A stretch of DNA of 64,000 bases from Hyunsoonleella aquatilis (GCF_014270105.1 NZ_JACNMF010000002.1:682001-746000); one strand, 5' to 3'. Counted from the first letter of the stretch, positions 17,945 through 25,993 are shown. Numbers and translations: made by a program. Notes: generated by a model not told the origin, from the sequence alone.

Positions 17945-19539
17945 TGGGAGACAAGAAACATATTGACAGATTGTTCCAGGAACGCTTCAAGGATTTTGAA
18001 GTTACGCCCGATAATGCGGTCTGGAGCAACATAGAAGCAAAGCTGAAGGCTAAGAAGAAAAAGCGTAGGGTAATCCCTATTTGGTGGCGCTATGCTGGTG
18101 TGGCCGCTCTTTTATTGTTATTTCTAACTATAGGAGGTATCGCTTATTTTAATGATAACGAAACGGCCAAAACGCCTCAAATTGTGGGTACCGAACAAAC
18201 GGATACTAATTCTGATAGCACCACTGGGGATATTAAAACACCTCAAAATAAAATTGCGGAAGACAATCTGGGCAATTCGGTGATTTCCGATGTCGATGAG
18301 CATCAAAATGCAGTTGATGAGACTAAAAGTGACAGCGGCATAAAAAATTCAGAAGAAATCTTGAAATTGAACCAGTCATCGCCTGCTTTAGCTAGTTCAA
18401 ATAAAGAGCAGAAAAAAGTTCCAACGAAAAGTGAGTCGATTTCAAAGGAAAATCCCATTATCGATGAAACTTTAGCTCAAAAGAACAACAATGAAACTTT
18501 GGCCGAAAACAATGAAAATAGTACGGCTAAAACCGAGACAAGTATTCAAAATAAAATATCGCCTAAAACTAATACTGTTGATAATGGCGCCCAACAGATA
18601 GCTGAAAATACTATTAAAAATAAGCCTGACGAACAAAATCTTGAAAAGGAAGCGCCCATCTTAAATAAAGAATTGGTTGGTGAAGAAACTCAGGCCATAG
18701 CTGAAAACACTACCCAAAAGGAAACCAAAACCATTGAAGAGGCTATTGAAGAAAACCAATCCCTGCTTGAGGATGAGGAAATTAAAAAACTAAATAAATG
18801 GAGCGTTGCCCCTAATGTAGCGCCCGTTTACTTCAGCAGTTTAGGAAAAGGATCGTCTATTGATCCGCAATTTAATAATAACTCTAAAAGTGGTGAGGTA
18901 AATATGAGTTATGGTATTAATGCCAGCTATGCCCTCAGTGACAAGGTTACCATACGTTCTGGTGTGAATCGCGTTAATTTGGGGTACAATACCAATGACG
19001 TTTTGGTCTTTAGGTCTTTAAATGCCAGTGCTTCCACGAGAACCAGCAATATTGAAACCGTAAATAGCACGTCCTTTGGTGATGTGAATGACACTCCTGC
19101 TGTGGATGCCGACAATTTTACCATTGTAAGTGCAGACAATTTCAACGCCAGTAATAGCCCAGCCCTGTTAGATACGGCAAATACCACAATTAATCAGTCC
19201 TTGGGTTATATTGAAATTCCTTTGGAAATTCAGTATGCACTAACTAGTAAGCGATTTGGCTTGAATGTTATCGGCGGATTCAGTTCCCTCTTTTTGAACA
19301 ACAACGACCTGTTTTCTGAAATTGAAGGGCAAAGTACGCGTTTGGGTGAAGCAAATAATATCAATAAAACCAGTTATAGTGCCAATTTTGGATTGGGCTT
19401 GAATTATAAAGTTTCTAAAAGGATTAATTTGAATTTAGAGCCGATGTTCAAATATCAAATTAATACGTTTAAAAATACATCCGGCGACTTTCAGCCCTTT
19501 TTTATTGGGGTGTACACAGGCTTCGGAATTAAATTTTAG
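17944..19539 (+). CDS. Single-pass membrane protein with Asn/Glu-rich linker and C-terminal outer-membrane-barrel-like domain
   Basis: A cytoplasmic N-terminus (about 45 residues, HIDRLFQERFKDFEVTPDNAVWSNIEAKL) of the type seen in proteins paired with ECF sigma factors is followed by a basic stretch and one TM helix (residues about 50-68). A long low-complexity Thr/Glu/Asn linker (about 70-280) follows, then a C-terminal region of alternating beta strands ending in GVYTGFGIKF. The strand pattern resembles PorT-like or OmpA-like barrels. Because it overlaps the sigma gene by 1 nt it may act as an anti-sigma or sensor that spans the envelope. That role is inferred, not shown. Confidence 0.75.
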   Translation: MGDKKHIDRLFQERFKDFEVTPDNAVWSNIEAKLKAKKKKRRVIPIWWRYAGVAALLLLFLTIGGIAYFNDNETAKTPQIVGTEQTDTNSDSTTGDIKTPQNKIAEDNLGNSVISDVDEHQNAVDETKSDSGIKNSEEILKLNQSSPALASSNKEQKKVPTKSESISKENPIIDETLAQKNNNETLAENNENSTAKTETSIQNKISPKTNTVDNGAQQIAENTIKNKPDEQNLEKEAPILNKELVGEETQAIAENTTQKETKTIEEAIEENQSLLEDEEIKKLNKWSVAPNVAPVYFSSLGKGSSIDPQFNNNSKSGEVNMSYGINASYALSDKVTIRSGVNRVNLGYNTNDVLVFRSLNASASTRTSNIETVNSTSFGDVNDTPAVDADNFTIVSADNFNASNSPALLDTANTTINQSLGYIEIPLEIQYALTSKRFGLNVIGGFSSLFLNNNDLFSEIEGQSTRLGEANNINKTSYSANFGLGLNYKVSKRINLNLEPMFKYQINTFKNTSGDFQPFFIGVYTGFGIKF

Positions 19540-19594
19540 GTTTTTGGTTAGATCTGGATATTGGTTTTCAATTAAGCTCGAAAATCGATATCTG

Positions 19595-19626
19595 AAAAAA
19601 CTGCCCTTCCCCAGGGCAGTTTTTTA
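19595..19626. terminator. Bidirectional terminator between convergent genes
   Basis: The stem ACTGCCCT / AGGGCAGT is flanked by A6 on the left and T6 on the right. It can end both the plus-strand sigma operon and the minus-strand small membrane gene that stops at 19624. Confidence 0.85.
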
Positions 19627-19860
19627 TTTTTCTTTTAATGTTTTTTTGTTGAAAATGCCATTAATGATCCATAGTGCTATCAAAAAAGATACAATAATGC
19701 ACAAATACATCATTGGATTGCTAATGTTAGCTCTTACAGTATCTAAAGAGCAAGGCTTATCACTAAAAAAATAGGCAATAAACATAATTACCGTAGATAA
19801 AGTAATTAGAAATATCTTGAAATAATAATAATATTTAAGGACAAATTTTCTTAGCTTCAT
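19624..19860 (-). CDS. Small membrane protein with two TM helices, possible partner/immunity protein
   Basis: A 78-aa protein with a basic N-terminus (MKLRKFVLKYYYYFK), TM1 about residues 15-33, a short loop (DKPCSLDTVRANISNP) and TM2 about residues 50-68. Its ATG lies 2 nt after the stop of the glycine-zipper lipoprotein gene, so the two form one operon closed by the terminator at 19595-19626. Small two-helix membrane proteins encoded directly after bacteriocin-like genes are often immunity proteins. Here that is an inference from layout only. Confidence 0.68.
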   Translation of the reverse strand: MKLRKFVLKYYYYFKIFLITLSTVIMFIAYFFSDKPCSLDTVRANISNPMMYLCIIVSFLIALWIINGIFNKKTLKEK

Positions 19861-19862
19861 TT

Positions 19863-20777
19863 TTAGTCGTTTAGCAGTAATTCAATTGCCTGTTCTTCTG
19901 GTAATTCAAATATTGATGCGTCAAATGTCAGAGTGTCTTTATCCAAATCCTCAAAGACTATAAATTCAAGCTCGACGGATTTTACAGCTGTAAGACAATC
20001 GGCGGCGGCCCAAATAGCACCCCCAACTGCTCCTCGTATCGCGCCTGAGGCTCCACCAAAAACTGCTCCACCAACTGCTCCGGTTGCAGTACCCAATCCT
20101 GGAAAAGCCACAGTGCCTCCAGCTGCACCAACAATTCCTCCTCCTATAGCACCCGTTACGGCCCCAAATACCATACCTCGGCCTATTTTCTTCCCGGCAG
20201 TTCTTTTCATGCAGTCCCAAAAACCACCACCTTTACCAGTTATACTGGTGTTTTGTATTTCACTATCCAAGTATGCTTGCTCCAAAGCTTCGATAGCATA
20301 TTTCGAGGCATTTAATATAATTTGAAATTCTAGTTTTTCGTCTTCGGACATTAAAAAACTAGTATCTAATTTATGTTGATATTCACTTACAATAGCAGGT
20401 ATTTCGTAATCATAGGCATTAACCATATCATTATAATATTGTAGCAACATACTATTCGTTGCTTCACCAAGTTGAGCGGGCAACTCTATAAAAACTTGTT
20501 GTGCATCCATTCCCCCTGTAGTTTTACTGGAAAAACTCTTCAAAGTATTAGTATTACTTTGTTTTACTTTAAAAGATTCATTGAAAGTACTTTTGATAGT
20601 CTGTTTAGTAAGAAACAAATCATTAATGGAATTCGAATAATTTTTAAGTTGAGTATCTATCTCTGCATAATCAAACGAATTCTTGGTGTCTTCATTTAAC
20701 TCGGACTCATTTTTGGCGCAAGATGCAACTAAAACAATGATTGTTGAAAGACATAGGAACAATTTCAATTTTTTCAT
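19863..20777 (-). CDS. Lipoprotein with C-terminal bacteriocin-like glycine zipper
   Basis: ATG at 20777 gives a lipoprotein signal peptide ending LVASC. Residues about 20-185 are alpha-helical and polar. There follows GKGGGFWDCMKRTAGKKIGRG, a cationic amphipathic start, and a long Gly/Ala segment with many GxxxG repeats (residues about 205-265) ending AADC. A short acidic C-terminus follows. Two cysteines bracket the glycine zipper. Such zippers occur in pore-forming class II bacteriocins and in membrane-inserting toxins, but also in envelope structural proteins. An unusual point is a lipid anchor and helical domain in front of the zipper. Family not firmly recognised. Confidence 0.75.
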   Translation of the reverse strand: MKKLKLFLCLSTIIVLVASCAKNESELNEDTKNSFDYAEIDTQLKNYSNSINDLFLTKQTIKSTFNESFKVKQSNTNTLKSFSSKTTGGMDAQQVFIELPAQLGEATNSMLLQYYNDMVNAYDYEIPAIVSEYQHKLDTSFLMSEDEKLEFQIILNASKYAIEALEQAYLDSEIQNTSITGKGGGFWDCMKRTAGKKIGRGMVFGAVTGAIGGGIVGAAGGTVAFPGLGTATGAVGGAVFGGASGAIRGAVGGAIWAAADCLTAVKSVELEFIVFEDLDKDTLTFDASIFELPEEQAIELLLND

Positions 20778-20791
20778 AATTTTTAGAATTT

Positions 20792-20812
20792 CATCCTTGA
20801 AAACCAAGGATG
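20792..20812 (-). promoter_or_regulatory. Hairpin in the 5' leader of the glycine-zipper operon
   Basis: Perfect 8-bp stem CATCCTTG / CAAGGATG with a 5-nt loop, about 15 nt upstream of the lipoprotein ATG on the minus strand. The distance suggests it could control ribosome access. The remaining 300 bp upstream gene-free stretch (20808-21108) holds a CTAGCGCTAG palindrome (20901-20910) and a 15-A run, but no ORF. Confidence 0.45.
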
Positions 20813-21108
20813 GTTAATAAACAATCTACTTTTGAAGTCCAAAAATTAAGAAGTCGATTCTAAGAAGTTTTTATACTAAATAATTTACTCAAGAAAAAAA
20901 CTAGCGCTAGCTGTGTTGCAACAATTTTGTCCAATACTTCTTCTTAGGGGACTTCTTAGATAACCTAAAATTCATATTGAACACACCAAAACTAAAAAAA
21001 AAAAAAAATCAATTTTACAAACTTTTCCTGCATATTTATTAAGAAAATTACCTTTATGGTTTTGCCGTAAATAAATAAAGAATATGCGTACAAATTAGAG
21101 CTTTGTAT

Positions 21109-21849
21109 TTACTTTGAGTTATAATTTTGCAGTTGATTTAAAACTATATCCCTTATTTTATCATTAAGTGCTCTCGTGTCATCAATTGTCATCCCTTCTG
21201 TAGTTATAAACTCATGTACCTTCGCCCGAATCTTTCCCGGACCTCCGCTAAAAAAGGTATATGAAAATCGTTTTTTATTATCGGCAAAAGTTAAAGGCAC
21301 AATTGGTATTTGATGATTTATCGCCAAACGAAAGGCACCATCCTTAAATTCATCCAAAATGACATCTTCTTCCGGAACGCCACCTTCTGGGAAAATGCAA
21401 ATACTCAACCCTTGTTGCAACCGTCTCTGAGCTCTTAAAAAAACGGCTTGCCTACTTTTAGGCGAACTTCTATCCACCAGAATACAGGTGCGTTTATAGA
21501 AAAACCCAAATAATGGTATCTTTGCCAGTTCCTTCTTGCCCACGAATACGAACGGGTTTTTTACTGCAGTTAGCATCAACATAATATCTACCATGGAGGT
21601 ATGGTTGGCAATAAACATGTAACTTTTGCCTGGTTCCGGAACTTGATCTCGTTCAATTTTCCATCGAAACCCCATACCTATTAAAATGAATTTTGCCCAT
21701 CCCCGAGCCAGCTTGAAAAAGAAAGGGTACCAAGATTCCTTAGAAATGGAAATTAAAAGAATCGGAAAAAGGATTAAAATTGGTAAAGCCACAAGAATGT
21801 AAAACCAAATACGGTATAAAAGCCAAAATATGTACTTGAAGACAATCAT
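21109..21849 (-). CDS. plsC: 1-acyl-sn-glycerol-3-phosphate acyltransferase
   Basis: It makes phosphatidic acid from lysophosphatidic acid at the inner membrane. The NHTSMVDIML box (HX4D catalytic motif), VGKKELAKIPLFG and FPEGGVPEEDVILDEFKDGAF are conserved PlsC motifs. The N-terminus has a membrane-associated hydrophobic region (residues about 8-35). I prefer the ATG at 21849 over a TTG at 21858. At 246 aa it is normal length. It is divergent from trpS and transcribed alone. Confidence 0.92.
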   Translation of the reverse strand: MIVFKYIFWLLYRIWFYILVALPILILFPILLISISKESWYPFFFKLARGWAKFILIGMGFRWKIERDQVPEPGKSYMFIANHTSMVDIMLMLTAVKNPFVFVGKKELAKIPLFGFFYKRTCILVDRSSPKSRQAVFLRAQRRLQQGLSICIFPEGGVPEEDVILDEFKDGAFRLAINHQIPIVPLTFADNKKRFSYTFFSGGPGKIRAKVHEFITTEGMTIDDTRALNDKIRDIVLNQLQNYNSK

Positions 21850-21873
21850 CACCGCCAAAAATAAGCAATAGTA

Positions 21874-21903
21874 TTGAGGTTTTTATGAAATGGATTACCT
21901 TTG
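21874..21903 (+). promoter_or_regulatory. trpS promoter (Bacteroidota type)
   Basis: TTG at 21874-21876 and TACCTTTG at 21896-21903 are spaced by 19 nt, matching TTG-N17-23-TAnnTTTG exactly. The predicted transcript start near 21909 leaves a leader of about 45 nt that contains the palindrome at 21931-21948. Confidence 0.6.
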
Positions 21904-21930
21904 CCCTTCGGTTGAAATTAATTAAAAAGA

Positions 21931-21948
21931 TACCTGCTGCCGCAGGTA
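21931..21948 (-). repeat. Palindromic repeat, GCAGGAATCTC family, in the trpS leader
   Basis: Perfect 7-bp stem TACCTGC / GCAGGTA with loop TGCC, followed on the minus strand by TATCTTTTT. The tail matches other copies of the family (for example 30733-30760). It lies 6 nt before the trpS start codon and would mask the initiation region in the mRNA. Confidence 0.6.
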
Positions 21949-21954
21949 ATTGTT

Positions 21955-22923
21955 ATGGCACGCATTCTTACAGGCATACAGAGTACAGGAACACCACATT
22001 TGGGCAATATTTTGGGCGCTATTCTACCCGCAATTAAAATGGCCGAAAACCCCGAAAACGATTCCTATTTGTTTATTGCCAACCTGCATACCTTAACGCA
22101 AATTAAGGATGCATCCGTTTTACGGGAAAATACCTATTCAACGGCCGCAACATGGCTGGCCTTTGGGTTGGATATTGATAAGACCGTGTTTTACCGACAA
22201 AGCGATGTGCCACAAGTGACGGAATTGTCGTGGTATTTAAGCTGTTTTTTTCCTTATCAACGATTGACTCTGGCCCATAGTTTTAAGGATAAAGCCGATC
22301 GATTGGAAGATGTAAATTCTGGTCTGTTTACCTACCCCATGTTGATGGCTGCGGACATTTTATTGTACGATGCCAATATCATCCCAGTGGGGAAAGATCA
22401 GTTGCAGCATATTGAAATGACTCGGGATGTGGCTTCTCGCTTCCATGCTCAAATGGGTGAAACTTTTGTGTTGCCTGAAGGTAAAATTCAGGAAAATACT
22501 ATGTTGATTCCTGGTACAGATGGTGAAAAAATGAGTAAAAGCCGTAACAATACCATCAATATTTTTCTACCGGACAAAAAATTGCGCAAACAGATTATGT
22601 CCATTCAAACGGATAGCACCCCACTTGAAGACCCAAAAGACTGGAAAACCTGTAACTGTTTTGCTATTTATAGCCTCTTAGCGAATGATACTCAAATCGC
22701 TGAAATGAAAGCCAATTACGGAAAAGGTGGTTATGGCTACGGACATGCCAAGCAGGCACTTTTCGAATTAATTCTTGAAAAATTTGCAGAACCTCGGGAG
22801 CGTTACAATTACTACATGAACAACTTGGAAGAGGTGGATAAAGCTCTGGCTATTGGCGCCACAAAGGCTAAAAAAGTGGCGGATTCCGTTTTGGAGAGAG
22901 TTAGAGCCAAGGTTGGATATTAA
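21955..22923 (+). CDS. trpS: Tryptophanyl-tRNA synthetase
   Basis: A class I aminoacyl-tRNA synthetase that charges tRNA-Trp. The HIGH-like motif appears as TGTPHLGN near residue 11 and the KMSKS loop as GEKMSKSRNN. The DILLYDANIIPVGKDQLQHIEMTRD segment is characteristic of the TrpRS family. At 322 aa it is the expected length. Its 3' end overlaps the end of the convergent dprA by 4 nt. Its leader contains a palindrome directly before the start codon (see 21931-21948). Confidence 0.96.
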   Translation: MARILTGIQSTGTPHLGNILGAILPAIKMAENPENDSYLFIANLHTLTQIKDASVLRENTYSTAATWLAFGLDIDKTVFYRQSDVPQVTELSWYLSCFFPYQRLTLAHSFKDKADRLEDVNSGLFTYPMLMAADILLYDANIIPVGKDQLQHIEMTRDVASRFHAQMGETFVLPEGKIQENTMLIPGTDGEKMSKSRNNTINIFLPDKKLRKQIMSIQTDSTPLEDPKDWKTCNCFAIYSLLANDTQIAEMKANYGKGGYGYGHAKQALFELILEKFAEPRERYNYYMNNLEEVDKALAIGATKAKKVADSVLERVRAKVGY

Positions 22924-24023
22924 ACCAACTCAAACAACTTCCCCGGCAAAGGCCGTACTACGCCTTTCAATTCCATATTCAATAAGGTACTGGACACTTT
23001 AAAAATGGGCATATTACAATTTAAGGCGATGATATCCAACTGCTGTTTTTCGTTATCCTTCAGGTAATTATAAATAATTTTTTCAGTAGCATCCAATTCC
23101 ACAAATAGCTTTTTTTGAATGGAGGGTTGCTGTTCATCCTCCAATTGCCAATTTAGGATATAAGGCACATCCAAAGGTGTCGTTAACATATGCGCCTTTT
23201 GGAATTTAATCAAATTATTGCACCCAGTACTAAGCTTGTCGGTAGTTCGTCCAGGTACTGCAAATACATCCCGGTTGTAGGAATGGGCAATATCCGCAGT
23301 TACTAAACTCCCCCCTTTTTCCGCAGATTCAACAACTATGGTAGCCTCGCTTACCCCAGCAATAATGCGGTTTCGTTTTAAAAAGTTTTTCCGGTCAAAT
23401 ACGGCCGTGCTCCAAAAATCAGAGAAAAACCCGCCGTTTCTTTCCATGTCCACCATATATTTTTTATGACTTTTCGGATAGATTTCATTGAGACCGTGTG
23501 CCAAACAAGCAATAGTCTGCAAATCATGCTTCATGGCATTTTTATGTGCGGTGATATCAGCACCCAAAGCAAAACCAGATACAATAATAGGGTTGTATGG
23601 TTTTAAGGCTTCTACTAGTTTTTCACAAAACGCAATGCCGTTTACGGTAATGCGTCGGGTGCCAACAATACTAATAATGTGCTTTTGATTTAGGTTAATA
23701 TTCCCTGTTTGAAACAATAAAACAGGTCCATCGATACAATGCTTTAACCTTTCGGGATAATCGGTATCCTGAAAATAGCTCACCTTAATTTGATGCTCAT
23801 TGATGAAGTTGATTTCTTTTTCGGCTTCAGACAAATGAATGCTATCAAAAAGCCCTTGCAACGCATGCTCACCAATGCCATCAATTTTGAGAAGTTTATG
23901 CTTCTTTTCTTTTAAAACCGCTTCAGCCGAACCACAATGTCCGATCAGTCGTTTTGCTGTGATGTCCCCAATATTTGGTACGTGATTTAAAGCTAGGGTA
24001 TAAAGTAGGTCGTTTTCCGTCAT
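22920..24023 (-). CDS. dprA: DNA-processing protein DprA (Smf)
   Basis: DprA loads RecA onto incoming single-stranded DNA during natural transformation. The Rossmann-like core shows SIVGTRRITVNGIAFCEKLV, SGFALGADITAHKNAM and VVESAEKGGSLVTADIAHSYNRDVFAVPG, all diagnostic. An N-terminal HhH/SAM-like region (residues about 1-75, VPNIGDITAKRLIGHCGSAEAVL) and a C-terminal winged-helix (DprA_WH, about residues 300-360) complete it. Length is normal. Presence of dprA is common and alone does not prove competence. Confidence 0.94.
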   Translation of the reverse strand: MTENDLLYTLALNHVPNIGDITAKRLIGHCGSAEAVLKEKKHKLLKIDGIGEHALQGLFDSIHLSEAEKEINFINEHQIKVSYFQDTDYPERLKHCIDGPVLLFQTGNINLNQKHIISIVGTRRITVNGIAFCEKLVEALKPYNPIIVSGFALGADITAHKNAMKHDLQTIACLAHGLNEIYPKSHKKYMVDMERNGGFFSDFWSTAVFDRKNFLKRNRIIAGVSEATIVVESAEKGGSLVTADIAHSYNRDVFAVPGRTTDKLSTGCNNLIKFQKAHMLTTPLDVPYILNWQLEDEQQPSIQKKLFVELDATEKIIYNYLKDNEKQQLDIIALNCNMPIFKVSSTLLNMELKGVVRPLPGKLFELV

Positions 24024-24107
24024 GTCAATCGTTTCTAACGCAATTAAAGCAATTTTGCATTGTTAATAAATAGTTAAGTGAAAAATTTAATGAAAACCAT
24101 ATTTTTT

Positions 24108-24115
24108 TAACTTTG
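24108..24115 (+). promoter_or_regulatory. -7 element directly before the HU/SPOR gene; possible leaderless start
   Basis: TAACTTTG is a perfect TAnnTTTG element ending only 5 nt before the ATG at 24121. With the usual distance from this element, transcription would start at or within a base or two of the ATG. No clear TTG -33 partner was seen. Confidence 0.5.
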
Positions 24116-24120
24116 TTTTC

Positions 24121-25056
24121 ATGCAACTGGAAACCTACATTAGCGATTTATTGTACCGATACGAATGTGTTGTGGTACCTAACTTCGGGGCGTTTTTAAC
24201 CGAACGCCAATCGGCTACAATTAATGCTGAAAACCACACCTTTTACCCACCAAAAAAGGTAATCTCCTTTAACGAACAAATTCAAAAAAATGACGGGTTG
24301 TTGGCACGCTATATTGCTGATGTTGAAAAGATTCCTTTTGAAGTTGCAACCAAAAAAATTAAAAAGCGTGTAAAAGCCTTAAAATCATATTTGACCCAAG
24401 GCGAAACGATTACGTTTAATAATATAGGTGAAATCATTTTCAATACAGAAGGTAAAATTGTCTTTGAACCTTCATATAATTTGAATTATTTGACCGATGC
24501 GTTTGGACTGTCTCCTTTTGAATCTTCGGTAATTTCCCGTGAGGTTTATAAGGAAACTGCACAAGCTATTGAAGAAACTACGCCAATTGTTTTCACACCT
24601 GAAAAACGCAAAAATAGAGGCTATCTAAAATACGCTGCAGTGGCATTAATTGCGTTGACCCTTGGAGGTTTTGGTGCTTCAAAATATTATGTGGATCAAA
24701 TCGAAACTCATAATCAACTAGCTCAGGAACAGGCTACACAACAGTTGGAAAGCAAAATTCAAGAAGCTACGTTTAGTTTAAACCCCCTACCGGCCATTAC
24801 CTTAAATGTTTCCAAACAAACCGGAAGCTATCACATAGTTGCGGGGGCATTTCGCGTTGAGGAAAACTGCGATAAAAAGGTCACCCAGTTAAAATCGGAG
24901 GGTTTTAGCGCCAGAAAAATTGGTGCTAATAAATACGGATTGCACCAAGTGGTTTATGCCAGCTACGAAGGCAGATTGGACGCTTTAAAAGCGCTTAGAA
25001 ACATTAAGCGAACCCATAACCGCGATGCCTGGTTGCTAGTAAAAAAACTGGACTAG
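24121..25056 (+). CDS. Transmembrane protein joining CCDC81-like HU domains to a SPOR domain
   Basis: Residues about 1-60 and 65-135 resemble the paired prokaryotic HU-like domains of the CCDC81 type (ISDLLYRYECVVVPNFGAFLTE; KALKSYLTQGETITFNNIG). A single TM helix follows (residues about 168-188, YAAVALIALTLGGFGASKYY). The C-terminus (residues about 235-311) is a SPOR domain (SYHIVAGAFRVEENCDKKVTQLKSEGF), which binds denuded septal peptidoglycan. Topology therefore puts an HU-like fold in the cytoplasm and a septum-binding domain outside. The fusion is known in Bacteroidota; the function is not established. Confidence 0.85.
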   Translation: MQLETYISDLLYRYECVVVPNFGAFLTERQSATINAENHTFYPPKKVISFNEQIQKNDGLLARYIADVEKIPFEVATKKIKKRVKALKSYLTQGETITFNNIGEIIFNTEGKIVFEPSYNLNYLTDAFGLSPFESSVISREVYKETAQAIEETTPIVFTPEKRKNRGYLKYAAVALIALTLGGFGASKYYVDQIETHNQLAQEQATQQLESKIQEATFSLNPLPAITLNVSKQTGSYHIVAGAFRVEENCDKKVTQLKSEGFSARKIGANKYGLHQVVYASYEGRLDALKALRNIKRTHNRDAWLLVKKLD

Positions 25057-25096
25057 TTTAACACAAAATTACAAATCACCTTACTGCTTTAATGCG

Positions 25097-25104
25097 TAAC
25101 TTTG
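25097..25104 (+). promoter_or_regulatory. -7 promoter element of the thioesterase gene
   Basis: TAACTTTG is an exact TAnnTTTG match, 18 nt before the ATG at 25123. It places the transcript start near 25110 and supports that ATG over the in-frame TTG at 25102, which lies inside the element. Confidence 0.5.
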
Positions 25105-25122
25105 CGCCATCAAAATGTTACG

Positions 25123-25632
25123 ATGAACGCAAAGACTCCCGAACAATCTAAAACCACAATGACGGATATGGTTTTACCCAGTGAAACCAATCCCTTAAAC
25201 AACCTATTTGGTGGTGAATTGTTGGCCCGTATGGATCGCGCTGCCAGTATTGCTGCCCGACGCCATAGTAGACGCATTGTGGTGACGGCCTCTGTAAATC
25301 ACGTGGCTTTTAACCGTGCTGTTCCCTTAGGAAGCGTAGTAACCGTTGAAGCAAAAGTATCCCGCGCATTCAATACTTCGATGGAAATTTATATTGATGT
25401 TTGGATGGAAGACCGAGAATCTGGAGAACGCACCAAAGCCAATGAAGCTATTTATACCTTTGTGGCTGTGGACTCCACCGGAAAGCCAGTAAAAGTTCCT
25501 GAAGTACTTCCCGAAACTAAAATTGAAAAGGAACGTTTTGATGCCGCTTTACGCAGAAAACAATTAAGCCTTTTGCTAGCGGGAAAGATTAAACCCAACG
25601 AAGCAAAAGAATTAAAGGCATTGTTTGATTAA
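25123..25632 (+). CDS. Acyl-CoA thioesterase, hotdog fold (YciA/BACH type)
   Basis: It hydrolyses acyl-CoA to free acid and CoA. The first half shows LPSETNPLNNLFGGELLARMDRAASIAARRHS, the hotdog helix and conserved Asn/Gly loop of the YciA/BACH family. ASVNHVAFNRAVPLGSVV and YTFVAVDSTGKPVKVP follow. ATG at 25123 is chosen because a good promoter element overlaps the earlier TTG. At 169 aa it contains one hotdog domain. It stands alone between the SPOR protein and a small lipoprotein. Confidence 0.9.
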   Translation: MNAKTPEQSKTTMTDMVLPSETNPLNNLFGGELLARMDRAASIAARRHSRRIVVTASVNHVAFNRAVPLGSVVTVEAKVSRAFNTSMEIYIDVWMEDRESGERTKANEAIYTFVAVDSTGKPVKVPEVLPETKIEKERFDAALRRKQLSLLLAGKIKPNEAKELKALFD

Positions 25633-25681
25633 ACCTTTTTAAATGGCCGAAGTCTTATAGTAAACCCAAAATCTTAATGCT

Positions 25682-25894
25682 ATGAGAACTTTTGTTATTT
25701 TATTATCGGCAATTTGTATGATGAGTGTTTCATCATGCGCCACGAGAGTAGTTACACGACCAGCTTCAGTAACTGTTGTAAAAACCCCACCAAGAAACTA
25801 TAAAGTAGTCACTGTAAAAGGAAAACGCTACTACTTCTGGAACGGAAAACACTATCGCAAAACAAGACGCGGTTACGTTTTTGTAAGGGTGTAA
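25682..25894 (+). CDS. Small basic lipoprotein, 70 aa
   Basis: A signal peptide ends in a lipobox (MSVSSC). The mature 50 residues are very basic and aromatic: KVVTVKGKRYYFWNGKHYRKTRRGYVFVRV. The YYFWNGKHYRK pattern resembles the short repeats of DUF6515-like envelope proteins. It is probably anchored in the periplasm or at the surface. No partner gene is evident, and the palindrome at 25908-25935 follows. Confidence 0.7.
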   Translation: MRTFVILLSAICMMSVSSCATRVVTRPASVTVVKTPPRNYKVVTVKGKRYYFWNGKHYRKTRRGYVFVRV

Positions 25895-25907
25895 AAACTT
25901 TATTTAT

Positions 25908-25935
25908 CCTGCAAGGTCTAGATAGACCTTGTAGG
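25908..25935. repeat. Palindromic repeat, CCTGCAAGGTCTA family
   Basis: CCTGCAAGGTCTA and TAGACCTTGTAGG form a 13-bp stem with one G-T pair and a 2-nt loop. A partial second copy (ACCTTGCAGGTATG, 25980-25993) follows, sharing the AGGTATG end. The pair fills the gap between convergent genes and may act in mRNA 3'-end protection or termination. Confidence 0.6.
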
Positions 25936-25993
25936 TATGACAACCCAATTTAATTCATGATATCTAAAAGGATTTGAAAACCTTGCAGGTATG

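Noticed and set aside
20994-21008. Run of 15 A upstream of the glycine-zipper operon
   Set aside because: Simple homopolymer in AT-rich DNA; no stem precedes it, so it is not a terminator.
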